From CAVQCJ01 sp963711005 (lineage in GTDB: Bacteria > Actinomycetota > Actinomycetes > Prado026): a DNA stretch of 64,000 bases. Within the stretch, counting starts at the first letter, position 1. The number at the start of each line of letters is the position of its first letter. This document shows positions 21,517-29,555 of this stretch, piece after piece. The notes below the pieces were generated by a model that searched no databases, was not told the origin of the DNA, and was given only the letters and a program-made list of their open reading frames with translations. The position numbers and the translations under genes were made by a program. The stretch covers positions 744,001-808,000 of the forward strand of contig CAVQCJ010000002.1 in assembly GCA_963711005.1 (NCBI GenBank), in the 5' to 3' direction.

Positions 21517-21534
21517 TTGTGAAGACTTTCACGA
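21517..21534. promoter_or_regulatory. Rex-operator-like site directly before menJ
   Basis: TTGTGAA-GACT-TTCACGA matches the Rex operator form TTGTGAA-N4-TTCACAA at 13 of 14 defined positions. It fills the gap between the menG stop (21550) and the menJ start (21516). A TAGGAT -10-like element overlaps the menG stop at 21547-21552, so the site would lie just downstream of a start point near 21540, a good position for repression of menJ and the nuo operon. Confidence 0.65.
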
Positions 21535-21549
21535 GCGGTTGGGCTCATC

Positions 21550-22245
21550 CTACGGCGAGCGGGTGGCGCGGTGCAGGGCGACGATGCCGCCGCTGAGGTT
21601 CCGCCAGCCGACCCCGGCCCAGCCGGCCCGGCCGATCACGGCGGCCAGCGCCGGCTGGTCGGGCCAGTCCCGGATCGACTCGGCCAGGTAGACGTACGCG
21701 TCCGGGTTGGAGCTGACCCGGCGGGCGACCGCCGGCAGCGCGCGCATCAGGTACTCCGTGTACAGGGTCCGGACCGGCGCCCAGGTCGGGTGGCTGAACT
21801 CGCACAGCACCAGCCGTCCGCCCGGACGGGTCACCCGCAGCAGCTCGCGCAGGGCCTGGTCCGGGTCCTGGACGTTGCGCAGCCCGAACGAGACGGTCAC
21901 CGCGTCGAAGACCCCCTCGGCGAAAGGCAGTCGCAGCCCGTCCCCGGCGACGAACGGCAGGCCGGGCTCGCGCTCCTTGCCTACCCGCAGCATGCCGAGC
22001 GAGAAGTCGCACGGGACGACGTCGGCGCCCGCGGCGGCGAACGGGCTGCTGCTGGTCCCGGTCCCGGCGGCCAGGTCCAGGACGCGCAGCCCCGGCCGCG
22101 GGTCGACGGCGTGCACGACGGCCCGCCGCCACAGCCGCGCCTGGCCGCCGGAGAGCACGTCGTTGGTCAGGTCGTAGCGGGCGGCCACGCCGTCGAACAT
22201 GGCCGCGACGTCGTGCGGCTCCTTGTCCAGCCTCGCCCTGGCCAT
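21550..22245 (-). CDS. menG: Demethylmenaquinone methyltransferase
   Basis: 231-residue class I SAM-dependent methyltransferase of the UbiE/MenG family, which methylates demethylmenaquinone in the last step of menaquinone synthesis. Family signatures are FDGVAARYDLTNDVLSGGQ, the SAM loop VLDLAAGTGTSS, and VSFGLRNVQDPDQALREL. ATG 22245 follows a GAGG ribosome site; GTG 22254, overlapping the SDR stop as GTGA, is an alternative start. Followed by menJ after 33 bases. Confidence 0.92.
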   Translation of the reverse strand: MARARLDKEPHDVAAMFDGVAARYDLTNDVLSGGQARLWRRAVVHAVDPRPGLRVLDLAAGTGTSSSPFAAAGADVVPCDFSLGMLRVGKEREPGLPFVAGDGLRLPFAEGVFDAVTVSFGLRNVQDPDQALRELLRVTRPGGRLVLCEFSHPTWAPVRTLYTEYLMRALPAVARRVSSNPDAYVYLAESIRDWPDQPALAAVIGRAGWAGVGWRNLSGGIVALHRATRSP

Positions 22246-22250
22246 CAGCG

Positions 22251-23069
22251 TCACCTCGGCAGTCTGCCGGACAGCTGCTCCAGCACCGTGCGCTGCACCC
22301 GCTGCATGCCGCCGATCCAGCGGTCCCGGTCGGCGACCCGGTGCTGCTCGTACGTCGCCGTCTCCGGGTGGGTCAGCACGAGAAAGCGGCCGGAAGCCAG
22401 CCCGGCCATGATCGTGTCGACGGCCTCGTCGACGGTGAGCACGCGCTCGGCGGCGACGCTCGCGCCCTCGAGCCGGTCCAGCCCGCCCAGCAGCATGTCC
22501 GTCGCCACCCCCATCGGGCAGATGCACGCCACGTGCAGCCCCTGCTCGCCGTAGGTCACCGCCAGCCACTCGGCGAACGCCACGGCCGCGTGCTTGGTCA
22601 CCGAGTACGGCGCGTTGCCGAGGTTGGTCAGCAGCCCGGCCGCGCTGGCGTTGGTGACGAACGAGCCGCCCCCGCGGGCCAGCATGCGCGGGACCACCGC
22701 TCGGGCCGCGTACACGTGCGCCATGAGGTTGACGTCCCAGGCCCGTCGCCAGTCGTCGTCGCCCGCGTCGAAGCCGCCACCCGCGCCGACACCGGCGTTG
22801 GCCACGAACACCTGGATGGGGCCGACCGTGGTCTCGACCCGCTCGACCAGGGCGGCCACCTGCTCAGGCACGGCGACGTCCACCCGCTCGGCCAGGGCGC
22901 GCACCGACGGGTCGGCTCGGCTGATCTCCGCTGCCAGCTCGGCGGCCGCGTCGCCGTCCAGGTCGACGACGACGACGGCGGCGCCGTCGCTCGCGAACCG
23001 CCGGCTCAGCCCTGCACCGATCCCGCGGCCGGCCCCGGTGACCACGACGACCTTGCCGGCAACGTCCAT
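22251..23069 (-). CDS. Short-chain dehydrogenase/reductase
   Basis: 272-residue classical SDR. The NAD(P)-binding TGAGRGIG (residues 11-18), NAG in VANAGVGAGG, and the catalytic Ser and Tyr-x-x-x-Lys (YSVTKHAAVAF) are all present. The acidic residue after beta-strand 2 (VVDLDG) suggests NAD(H) preference. The substrate is unknown. It is placed at the head of menG and menJ, but no step of menaquinone synthesis needs it. A TAGGCT -10 element six bases before the ATG suggests a leaderless transcript. Confidence 0.85.
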   Translation of the reverse strand: MDVAGKVVVVTGAGRGIGAGLSRRFASDGAAVVVVDLDGDAAAELAAEISRADPSVRALAERVDVAVPEQVAALVERVETTVGPIQVFVANAGVGAGGGFDAGDDDWRRAWDVNLMAHVYAARAVVPRMLARGGGSFVTNASAAGLLTNLGNAPYSVTKHAAVAFAEWLAVTYGEQGLHVACICPMGVATDMLLGGLDRLEGASVAAERVLTVDEAVDTIMAGLASGRFLVLTHPETATYEQHRVADRDRWIGGMQRVQRTVLEQLSGRLPR

Positions 23070-23075
23070 GCGGGG

Positions 23076-23081
23076 AGCCTA
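23076..23081 (-). promoter_or_regulatory. -10 element (TAGGCT) of the SDR gene
   Basis: TAGGCT on the minus strand ends six bases before the ATG at 23069, which would place the transcription start at or next to the start codon. A similar repeat (CCTTAGGCT) lies about 16 bases further upstream. Confidence 0.45.
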
Positions 23082-23133
23082 GGGTCAGGTGAGCCTAAGG
23101 TCGGGTCGGGCTGCCCCGTCGTCCGGCTGGGCC

Positions 23134-23139
23134 TACCCT
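23134..23139 (+). promoter_or_regulatory. -10 element (TACCCT) of menF
   Basis: TACCCT is followed by eight bases and the GTG start of menF at 23148. No clear -35 element and no Shine-Dalgarno sequence; leaderless initiation is likely. Confidence 0.4.
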
Positions 23140-23147
23140 GGGGCGTT

Positions 23148-24401
23148 GTGTCCACCGCAGAAGTGGTCGCGCCCACCACCGTGCGCACTCTCCCCGTCGA
23201 CGGCCTGCCCGCCGACGTCGCGGGCGCGCTGCTGGAACGGCTGCCGGCCGACGCCCCGCTGGCCTGGGTCCGTGGCGGTGACGGGCTCGTCGGCTGGGGC
23301 GAGGCGGCCAGGATCGAGCTGACCGGCTCGGACCGGTTCGCCGCTGCCGAGCAGTGGTGGGACGACTGGCTGGACGGCGTGCTCGTCGACGACGCGGTTA
23401 CCGTGCCCGGCACCGGACCCGTGGCGTTCGCCTCGTTCGCCTTCGAGCCGGACGCCGGCCCGTCAGTGCTCATCGTCCCCCGGGTGCTGGTCGGGCGGCG
23501 CGACGGCACCACCTGGCTGACCGTCGTCGGCGAGGGCCGCGACCACGAGCTGCCGCCGGTCTCGGTGCCGCGGGCGCCGTCCGGGGTGCGCTGGTCGGAG
23601 GGCTCGCTGAGCGCGGTGCAGTGGCAGGGCGCGGTGCGCCGGGCGGTCGCCTCGATCGTGCGCGGCGAGCTCGACAAGGTGGTGCTCGCCCGCGACCTGG
23701 TGGCGACCACGAGCGAGCCGGTCGACGTGCGCCACCTGCTCCGGCGGCTGGCCCAGCGCTACCCCTCCTGCTGGACCTTCTCGGTCGACGGCCTGGTCGG
23801 CGCGACTCCCGAGCTGCTGGTCCGCCGGTCCGGGGACCGGGTGCTGTCCCGGGTCCTGGCCGGGACCGTGGGGCGGCTGGGCGACGACGCGGCGGACGGC
23901 GAGCTCGCCGACGCCCTGCTCGGTTCGGAGAAGGACCTCGAGGAGCACGAGATCGCGGTGCACTCGGTGGCGGCCGTGCTCGCCGAGCACTGCGCCGACC
24001 TGGACGTCCCCGAGCACCCGAAGGTGCTCCGCCTGCGCAACGTCCAGCACCTGGCCACCGACGTGTCGGGCCGGCTGTCCGACGGCAGCGGAGTTCTGGC
24101 GCTGGCCGGCGCCCTGCACCCTACGGCGGCGGTCTGCGGCACGCCGACCGAGGTGGCGCTGGAGGTCATCCGCGAGCTCGAGGGCATGGACCGAGGCCGC
24201 TACGCCGGGCCGGTCGGCTGGCTGGGCACCGGCGGCGACGGGGAGTTCGGCATCGCCCTGCGCTGCGCCGAGGTGGACGGGACGCGGCTGCGGCTGTTCG
24301 CCGGCTGCGGCATAGTCGCCGGCTCGGACCCCGACGACGAGCTGACCGAGGCCCAGGCCAAGTTCGTGCCGGTCCGCGACGCCCTCGAGTCGGAGGGCTG
24401 A
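23148..24401 (+). CDS. menF: Isochorismate synthase
   Basis: 417-residue chorismate-utilising enzyme, first committed step of menaquinone synthesis (chorismate to isochorismate). The family core is complete: ELDKVVLARDLVA, VGATPELLVR, RVLAGTVGR, SEKDLEEHEIAV with the metal-binding Glu, GALHPTAAVCGTPTEVAL and GRYAGPVGW. The N-terminal 150 residues are more variable, as usual. Divergent from the SDR gene across a 78-base spacer that holds both promoters. EntC/DhbC-type enzymes are similar, but the men neighbours favour MenF. Confidence 0.92.
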   Translation: MSTAEVVAPTTVRTLPVDGLPADVAGALLERLPADAPLAWVRGGDGLVGWGEAARIELTGSDRFAAAEQWWDDWLDGVLVDDAVTVPGTGPVAFASFAFEPDAGPSVLIVPRVLVGRRDGTTWLTVVGEGRDHELPPVSVPRAPSGVRWSEGSLSAVQWQGAVRRAVASIVRGELDKVVLARDLVATTSEPVDVRHLLRRLAQRYPSCWTFSVDGLVGATPELLVRRSGDRVLSRVLAGTVGRLGDDAADGELADALLGSEKDLEEHEIAVHSVAAVLAEHCADLDVPEHPKVLRLRNVQHLATDVSGRLSDGSGVLALAGALHPTAAVCGTPTEVALEVIRELEGMDRGRYAGPVGWLGTGGDGEFGIALRCAEVDGTRLRLFAGCGIVAGSDPDDELTEAQAKFVPVRDALESEG

Positions 24402-24409
24402 GCGGCCCC

Positions 24410-24859
24410 ATGGCCGACCCCGGCGCCGCCGCGGCGCCGGGCCCGCAGGTCCTCGTCGACGCGGACAACCTCGACGTCGCGCGGCTGCGCCTGGTGGCGG
24501 CGGAGCTGACCGGCGTGCAGCGGCTCGTCGTCGCCGGTCACCCCGCCCGACTGGCCCAGGTGGTCTGGCCGGACACCGCGGACGTCCGGCCGGCGAGCGG
24601 CTGGCAGGGTGCGGACACGGTGCTCGCGTCGGCGTACGTCCCGGACCCCGAACCGTTGGTCCTGGTCACCGGGGACGGCGACTTCGCGCTGCTCGCGTCC
24701 CGGCACCCCGGCCCGGTCCTGGTCGTCGGGACGGCCGGCTCCACCTCGGGACGGCTGCGGGGCGGGTCGGGCGTGGCCGTGGTCGACCCGGTGCACGACG
24801 GCCTCGAGCGGCTGCGCTCCTGGCTCAGATCGGGTCGCCCGGACCAGCCGCTCCCCTAG
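24410..24859 (+). CDS. NYN-domain-like protein (putative nuclease)
   Basis: 149 residues. The motifs VLVDADNLD near the N-terminus and LVTGDGDFALLA in the middle resemble the Asp-containing metal site of NYN/PIN-like ribonuclease domains (LabA-type). ATG 24410 starts 8 bases after the menF stop, so it is probably co-transcribed. Its last 35 bases overlap the 3' end of menD on the other strand. RNA cleavage is an inference from the fold; the target is unknown. Confidence 0.6.
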   Translation: MADPGAAAAPGPQVLVDADNLDVARLRLVAAELTGVQRLVVAGHPARLAQVVWPDTADVRPASGWQGADTVLASAYVPDPEPLVLVTGDGDFALLASRHPGPVLVVGTAGSTSGRLRGGSGVAVVDPVHDGLERLRSWLRSGRPDQPLP

Positions 24860-26633
24860 CCTGCGAGCGGGGCGCGGCGCTGCCGGCCACGAGGCCGGTC
24901 ACGAGGCCGGCCACCGCGGCGGCCAGCTCGCGCGCGGCGACCCGGTCGGTGCGCACCTCCACCACCTGCATCCCCGCGCGCGGGTCGAGGGCGGCCGACA
25001 GCAGCTCGGCGACGCTCGAGACGCGCGTGTGCGGGGTGCCGCTCGCGCCGCACAGCGCGGCGAGGTCGACGCCCGTCGGGGTGCCGAAGACGCGCTCGTA
25101 CCCGGGCTCGCCGAGCGCGCCGCCCTGCTCGAGCAGGCCGAAGATCCCACCGCCGTCGTTGTTCACGACGACGAAGGTCAGGTCCGGGCGCGGCTCGTCG
25201 GGACCGAGCAGGAGTCCGTTGGCGTCGTGCACGAACGTCAGGTCGCCGACCAGCGCGAACGCCGGTCCGCCGCCGTCCCGTTGCCAGGCCAGGGCGGCAC
25301 CGACCGCCGTGGACACGGTGCCGTCGATCCCGGCCGCCCCACGGTTGGCGAGGACGGTGACCCCTGCCCGCGGCCGGGCGACGCACAGGTCCCGGACCGG
25401 CAGCGAAGACCCGGCGACCAGGAGCGAGCCGGGCGGCAGCGCGGCGTACAGGTCCCGGGCGACCGCCGGCTCGGCCGGCGCCTTGTCGAAGACCGGGTCG
25501 TCCAGCAGCGCGTCCACCGCGGCGGACAGCTCCCGGTCGGCGTCCAGCCAGCTGCGCAGCCACCCGCTCGCGGCACGGTCCGGCGCCGGCTCGGCCGGTC
25601 TCGGCAGGGCGGCCCGGACGTTGACCGCGGAGCGGGTCTGGTCGGCCCAGCGGACGGTCGGGGCCACGACCTCGACCGGTACGTCGGCGCGCCGCAGCAA
25701 GGCGACCGCACCGCGGTGCAGGGTGGGCCGGCCGACGACCAGGACCCGGTCCGGACGGTGCGCGTCGACGAACGACTGGTCGTTCAGGAGCAGGTGACCG
25801 CAGCGCAGCGCGGTGAGCCCTTCGCGGGCGTTGCCGGAGGCCTCGCTGACGACCGGCCAGCCGTGTGCCTCCGAGAGCAGTCGCACCGCGCCACCGAGCT
25901 CGCGGGGCGCGTCGCCGACGAGGATCAGCGTGCGCTCCGGCCAGTCGTCCGGCTCCCCGGCCGGCTGCGCCGGGCCGGACAGGTGCGACGGGCCGGCGAG
26001 GCCGGGTGGCCGCCCCTCGACCGCGGTCCAGGGCGCTCCGTCCGCCCGACCTGCCAGCGGCTCGGTCCAGCCCGGGTCGCCGTCGTCGACGAGCGGCTCG
26101 CGCAGGGCCACGTTCAGGTGCACCGGCCCGGGGTCCCGGCTGGTCGCGCCAGCTGCGGCGGCCACGGCTCGGCCGACCAGCGCCCGCCAGTACCCGACCT
26201 GCCCGGGCCTGGCCTCCGGCACGCCGACCTCGTGGAACAGGCGCACGGCGCGGCCGTACAGCCCGACCTGGTCGACGGTCTGGTTGGCGCCGGTGGCGCG
26301 CAGCTCCGGCGGGCGGTCGGCCGTGAGGACGACCAGCGGGACCCCGGACTCACCGGCCTCCAGCACGGCCGGGTGCAGGTTGGCCGCGGCGGTCCCCGAG
26401 GTGGTCGCCACCACCACCGGGCGCCCCGACGCCTTGGCCAGACCCAGCGCGCAGAACGCCGCGGACCGCTCGTCCACCCGCACGTGCAACCGGAGCCGTC
26501 CCGCCGCGTCGGCCTCCTGCAGCGCGACGGCCAGCGGCGCCGACCGGGAGCCCGGGGCGAGCACGGCCTCCCGGACGCCGCAGCGCACCAGCTCGTCCAC
26601 CAGGACGCGGCCCAGCGCGGTCGAAGGGTTCAT
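24825..26633 (-). CDS. menD: SEPHCHC synthase (MenD)
   Basis: 602-residue thiamine-diphosphate enzyme that joins 2-oxoglutarate-derived succinic semialdehyde to isochorismate. N-terminal VLAPGSRSAPLAVALQ and VRVDERSAAFCALGLAKASG, TTSGTAAANLHPAVLEA, and the C-terminal TPP region with NRGAAGIDGTVSTAVGAALA, ALVGDLTFVHDANGLL and NNDGGGIFGLLEQ are all characteristic. ATG 26633 overlaps the menC stop as ATGA. The C-terminal Ala/Gly-rich tail runs antisense to the NYN gene end. Confidence 0.95.
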   Translation of the reverse strand: MNPSTALGRVLVDELVRCGVREAVLAPGSRSAPLAVALQEADAAGRLRLHVRVDERSAAFCALGLAKASGRPVVVATTSGTAAANLHPAVLEAGESGVPLVVLTADRPPELRATGANQTVDQVGLYGRAVRLFHEVGVPEARPGQVGYWRALVGRAVAAAAGATSRDPGPVHLNVALREPLVDDGDPGWTEPLAGRADGAPWTAVEGRPPGLAGPSHLSGPAQPAGEPDDWPERTLILVGDAPRELGGAVRLLSEAHGWPVVSEASGNAREGLTALRCGHLLLNDQSFVDAHRPDRVLVVGRPTLHRGAVALLRRADVPVEVVAPTVRWADQTRSAVNVRAALPRPAEPAPDRAASGWLRSWLDADRELSAAVDALLDDPVFDKAPAEPAVARDLYAALPPGSLLVAGSSLPVRDLCVARPRAGVTVLANRGAAGIDGTVSTAVGAALAWQRDGGGPAFALVGDLTFVHDANGLLLGPDEPRPDLTFVVVNNDGGGIFGLLEQGGALGEPGYERVFGTPTGVDLAALCGASGTPHTRVSSVAELLSAALDPRAGMQVVEVRTDRVAARELAAAVAGLVTGLVAGSAAPRSQARGAAGPGDPI

Positions 26634-27649
26634 GGCGCGGCCATGATCCCGTACGCGGCATCCAGTCGCGAGCGCCACCAGCGTTCGCGGTCCGGGGTCG
26701 CTGCCAGGTCGTCGAGCAGGCCGGCGTCCGGCTCCGGTCGACGGACCGGTAGCCAGCCGTCGACCGGCAGCAGCCGCTCGGTCGCGCCGACCACGTCCCT
26801 GGCGAGCAGCCGGCCGGACCCCAGGCCGCACGCATGCTCGAGCCCGGGCAGTGCGGCGGCCAGGGCGACGCCGCCGGCCAGCCCGACCGAGGTGTCCAGG
26901 GCGCTCGACACGACCACCGGCAGCCCGTACGCCTGCGCCACCGACCTCGCCGCGCGCACGCCCCCGAGCGGTGCGACCTTGACCACGACGACGTCCGCGG
27001 CCTCGCGCAGCCCGGCCACGCCGCGCGGGTCGTCCGCCTTGCGCAGTCCCTCGTCGACGGCCACCCGGACGTCCAGGAGGCGCCGGACCTCAGCCAGCTC
27101 GGGCAGGGTGGCGCAGGGCTGCTCGGCGAACTCGAACGCCTCGGCCCCGCCGGCCGCCGCGACCAGCCGGGGCAGCGCCGCGACGGCCTCGGCCACGGTC
27201 CACCCGCCGTTGGCGTCGACCCGGACCCGGCCACCTGGGCCGACCGCGGCGAGAGCGTCGGCCACGGCCTCGACCCGGGCGAGGTCCTCGTCGAGGGACT
27301 GGCCCGGCTCGGCGACCTTGACCTTGACCGTGCGGCAGCCGCCGGAGTCGGCGACCAGGCGGGCCGCATCGTCGGGTCCGACTGCCGGCACGATCGCGTT
27401 CACCGGCACCCGGTCCCGGACCGGCGCCGGCCAGCTGCCCCAGGCCGCCTCGACCGCCGCGGCCAGCCATCTGGCCGCCTCTCGCGGCGGGTACTCCAGG
27501 AACGGCGCGAACTCGCCCCAGCCGGACGGACCGCGCACGAGCATCGCCTCTCGCGCGGTGACACCGCGGAACCGCGCGACGAGCGGGAGGCAGACGACTC
27601 GGGCGGTGGCGTGCAGCTGCGCCAGCGACGGGACGTCGGGGACCGGCAT
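26630..27649 (-). CDS. menC: o-Succinylbenzoate synthase
   Basis: 339-residue enolase-superfamily enzyme that dehydrates SHCHC to o-succinylbenzoate. Catalytic features are in order: the KVKV lysine pair (Lys109/Lys111), metal ligands in VDANGGW, EFAEQP and VDEGL, and the second lysine in VVVKVAPLGG. A start at 27649 gives the usual length. It is coupled to menD by overlap and follows menB after 13 bases. Confidence 0.93.
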   Translation of the reverse strand: MPVPDVPSLAQLHATARVVCLPLVARFRGVTAREAMLVRGPSGWGEFAPFLEYPPREAARWLAAAVEAAWGSWPAPVRDRVPVNAIVPAVGPDDAARLVADSGGCRTVKVKVAEPGQSLDEDLARVEAVADALAAVGPGGRVRVDANGGWTVAEAVAALPRLVAAAGGAEAFEFAEQPCATLPELAEVRRLLDVRVAVDEGLRKADDPRGVAGLREAADVVVVKVAPLGGVRAARSVAQAYGLPVVVSSALDTSVGLAGGVALAAALPGLEHACGLGSGRLLARDVVGATERLLPVDGWLPVRRPEPDAGLLDDLAATPDRERWWRSRLDAAYGIMAAP

Positions 27650-27662
27650 GCGCGACCCGCGG

Positions 27663-28559
27663 TCAGGGACGCTTGGGGAACTGCGCGAAGTCCGGGCGGC
27701 GGCGGTCCTGGTAGGCGTTGCGGCCCTCCTGGGCCTCCTCGGTCATGTAGAAGAGCATGGTCGCGTCGCCGGCGAGCTGCTGGATCCCGGCGAGGCCGTC
27801 GTCCGCGGCGTTGAGGCTGGCCTTGAGCATGCGCAGCGCAAGCGGCGACATCTCGAGCATGCGGCGGCACCACGCGACCGTCTCCACCTCGAGGTCGGCC
27901 AGCGGAACCACCGCGTTGACCAGGCCCCAGTCCAGCGCCTGCCGGGCGTCGTACTGCCGGCACATGAACCAGACCTCGCGGGCCAGCTTCTGCCCGATCT
28001 GTCGAGCGAGCAGCCCCGACCCGTACCCGCCGTCGAAGGACCCGACCATCGGGCCGGTCTGGCCGAACCGCGCGTTGTCGGCTGCGATCGTGAGGTCGCA
28101 GACGACGTGCAGGACGTGACCGCCGCCGATCGCGTACCCGGCCACCATCGCCACGACCGGCTTCGGCAGCCGACGGATCTGGACCTGGAGGTCCAGGACG
28201 TTCAGCCTGCCGATGCCCTTGGCGGCGACCGCGTCGTCACCGATGTACCCGTCATCCCCCCGGATCATCTGGTCCCCGCCGGAGCAGAACGCGTAGTCGC
28301 CCGCGCCGGTCAGCACGATCACGCCGACGGAGTCGTCGTCGCGCGCGGTCTCGAAGGCCCGGGCGAGCTCGAACAGCGTCTGCGGACGGAACGCGTTGCG
28401 CTTGTGCGGCCGGGCGATGGTGATCTTCGCTATGCCATCGGCGGTGGCGTAGCCGATGTCCTGCCACTGCCCCGCCGGCTGCCAGTGAGCGCCGGGGCGC
28501 ACGGTGGAACGGGCCGGGTCACCTCGGTCGTCGAGCCGGGGCGGGTCGGTGAACGTCAT
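27663..28559 (-). CDS. menB: 1,4-Dihydroxy-2-naphthoyl-CoA synthase
   Basis: 298-residue crotonase-fold enzyme that cyclises o-succinylbenzoyl-CoA. Typical MenB motifs are FCSGGDQ, the oxyanion-hole AIGGGHVLHVVCDLTIAA, and FGQTGPMVGSFDGGYGS with the catalytic Asp-Gly-Gly-Tyr loop. The N-terminus has an extra polar stretch of about 40 residues. First gene of menB-menC-menD, with a TAGGCT -10 six bases before the ATG. Confidence 0.95.
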   Translation of the reverse strand: MTFTDPPRLDDRGDPARSTVRPGAHWQPAGQWQDIGYATADGIAKITIARPHKRNAFRPQTLFELARAFETARDDDSVGVIVLTGAGDYAFCSGGDQMIRGDDGYIGDDAVAAKGIGRLNVLDLQVQIRRLPKPVVAMVAGYAIGGGHVLHVVCDLTIAADNARFGQTGPMVGSFDGGYGSGLLARQIGQKLAREVWFMCRQYDARQALDWGLVNAVVPLADLEVETVAWCRRMLEMSPLALRMLKASLNAADDGLAGIQQLAGDATMLFYMTEEAQEGRNAYQDRRRPDFAQFPKRP

Positions 28560-28565
28560 GCGGGC

Positions 28566-28571
28566 AGCCTA
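28566..28571 (-). promoter_or_regulatory. -10 element (TAGGCT) of menBCD
   Basis: TAGGCT followed by exactly six bases and the ATG of menB at 28559, the same spacing as at the SDR gene. No ribosome binding site is visible between them, so the transcript is probably leaderless. Confidence 0.5.
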
Positions 28572-28690
28572 GGACCGGACCGTCGGCTGGCGACCGGCCG
28601 GCTGGGGGCGGGGTTGTCGCGAAGGCCCCGACCCGGTAGGACTCCATGCAGAGGCGGGCCGCCGGCGCCGCCCGAGGCAAGGAGGGCGTC

Positions 28691-29098
28691 ATGCCCGACC
28701 GACTGGACAGCAAGCTCGTGGAGTCGTCCCTGCGGGCCCTGCCCGAGTGGTCCGGTGACACGACGGCCATCTCCCGCACGGTGTCGGTCACCGACGCCCA
28801 GGCCGAGCAGCTGCTGGGGTCGCTCGCCGAGAGTGCCCGAGCGATGAACCACGACCCGGACATCGAGCGTTCGGAGGGCAGTCTCCGGATCGACCTGACG
28901 ACGCACTCCGCCGGCGGCGTCACGGCGCTGGACATCGCCATGGCCTCGCACATCAACGACCTGGTCGCGCATGCCACCGGCGGGCCGCCCGAGCACGCCG
29001 CGGCGCACGAGGTGCAGGTCGAAGCCGTGGACGTGTCCGAGCAGCCCGGCGGCGAAGATGACCTGGTCAATCGGGGCCTGAGCCGCGCCCCCGACTAG
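28691..29098 (+). CDS. Pterin-4a-carbinolamine dehydratase-like protein
   Basis: 135 residues. The pattern LPEWSGDTTAISRTVSV, AMNHDPDIERSEGSLRIDL and TTHSAGGVTALDIAMASHI follows the PCD/DCoH fold. Family enzymes use two adjacent histidines (HHP) and a third in THxxGG; here the pair reads His-Asp, so one catalytic histidine is missing. Activity on pterins is doubtful. ATG 28691 follows a strong AAGGAGG ribosome site. No aromatic amino acid hydroxylase is nearby. The stop shares a CTAG with the stop of the convergent VOC gene. Confidence 0.65.
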   Translation: MPDRLDSKLVESSLRALPEWSGDTTAISRTVSVTDAQAEQLLGSLAESARAMNHDPDIERSEGSLRIDLTTHSAGGVTALDIAMASHINDLVAHATGGPPEHAAAHEVQVEAVDVSEQPGGEDDLVNRGLSRAPD

Positions 29099-29463
29099 CC
29101 CTGGCGGAGCCCGAGAGTGTTGCCGTCCGGGTCGTGGAACCACGCGGCCCTGGCCGGGCCGAGCTGCGCGATGTGGCCGGTCGTCGCGAGCGGTCCGTCG
29201 GTGTAGTCGATGAACTCCACGCCCCCGTCCGACAGCTCGCGGACCACGGCCTCGATGTCGTCGACCTCGAAGTGGGCGAGCGTGTGCTCGGTCGTGGTCG
29301 GAGGTCGCCTGAAGACGGAGATCTCGCTGGCGCCGCAGCCGTAGCGCACGGCCACCGGGTTCTCCCAGAGGAACGTCAGCCCGAGGGTGCCACCGTAGAA
29401 GTCCTTGGCCCGGTCCAGGTCCGTGACCGGGACCGTGGGCACGACCATCGTCGCTGTCTTCAT
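29095..29463 (-). CDS. VOC-family (glyoxalase/bleomycin resistance-like) protein
   Basis: 122 residues with the vicinal oxygen chelate pattern: VTDLDRAKDFYGGTLGLTFLW, a central TLAHFEVDDIEAVVREL strand-helix, and FHDPDGNTLGLRQG at the end. This fold hosts glyoxalases, dioxygenases and drug-binding proteins; the substrate is unknown. ATG 29463 is chosen because AGGAGG lies seven bases upstream. It is divergent from the MarR gene, with two near-identical palindromes in between, so MarR probably controls it. Confidence 0.82.
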   Translation of the reverse strand: MKTATMVVPTVPVTDLDRAKDFYGGTLGLTFLWENPVAVRYGCGASEISVFRRPPTTTEHTLAHFEVDDIEAVVRELSDGGVEFIDYTDGPLATTGHIAQLGPARAAWFHDPDGNTLGLRQG

Positions 29464-29490
29464 CGGAGCCTCCTGTGGCGGTGCGCATTC

Positions 29491-29506
29491 ATTTGGCATA
29501 TCAAAT
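29491..29506. promoter_or_regulatory. MarR operator 1 (perfect arms)
   Basis: ATTTG-GCATAT-CAAAT, a 5+5 palindrome sharing the core TTGGCATRTCAA with operator 2. Lies on the VOC-gene side of the divergent spacer, 28 bases before its start codon. Confidence 0.65.
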
Positions 29507-29519
29507 AATCGTCCTCGAC

Positions 29520-29535
29520 ACTTGGCATGTCAAGT
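29520..29535. promoter_or_regulatory. MarR operator 2 (perfect arms)
   Basis: ACTTG-GCATGT-CAAGT, 29 bases centre to centre from operator 1. It covers the -35 element and the upstream half of the spacer of the MarR gene promoter, consistent with autorepression. Confidence 0.65.
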
Positions 29536-29549
29536 AGTTGGCGTACACT
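29522..29549 (+). promoter_or_regulatory. Promoter of the MarR gene
   Basis: -35 TTGGCA (29522-29527), 16-base spacer, -10 TACACT (29544-29549), then six bases to the ATG at 29556. No ribosome site; the transcript is probably leaderless. Confidence 0.55.
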
Positions 29550-29555
29550 CGCGTC

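Noticed and set aside
24609..28847. A 1412-residue open frame on the plus strand
   Set aside because: It is the antisense shadow of menD, menC and menB in GC-rich DNA; composition is low-complexity Arg/Gly/Ala with no domain.
28519..29070. Long minus-strand frame opposite the PCD-like gene
   Set aside because: The plus-strand gene has a strong ribosome site and a recognisable fold; the opposite frame has neither.
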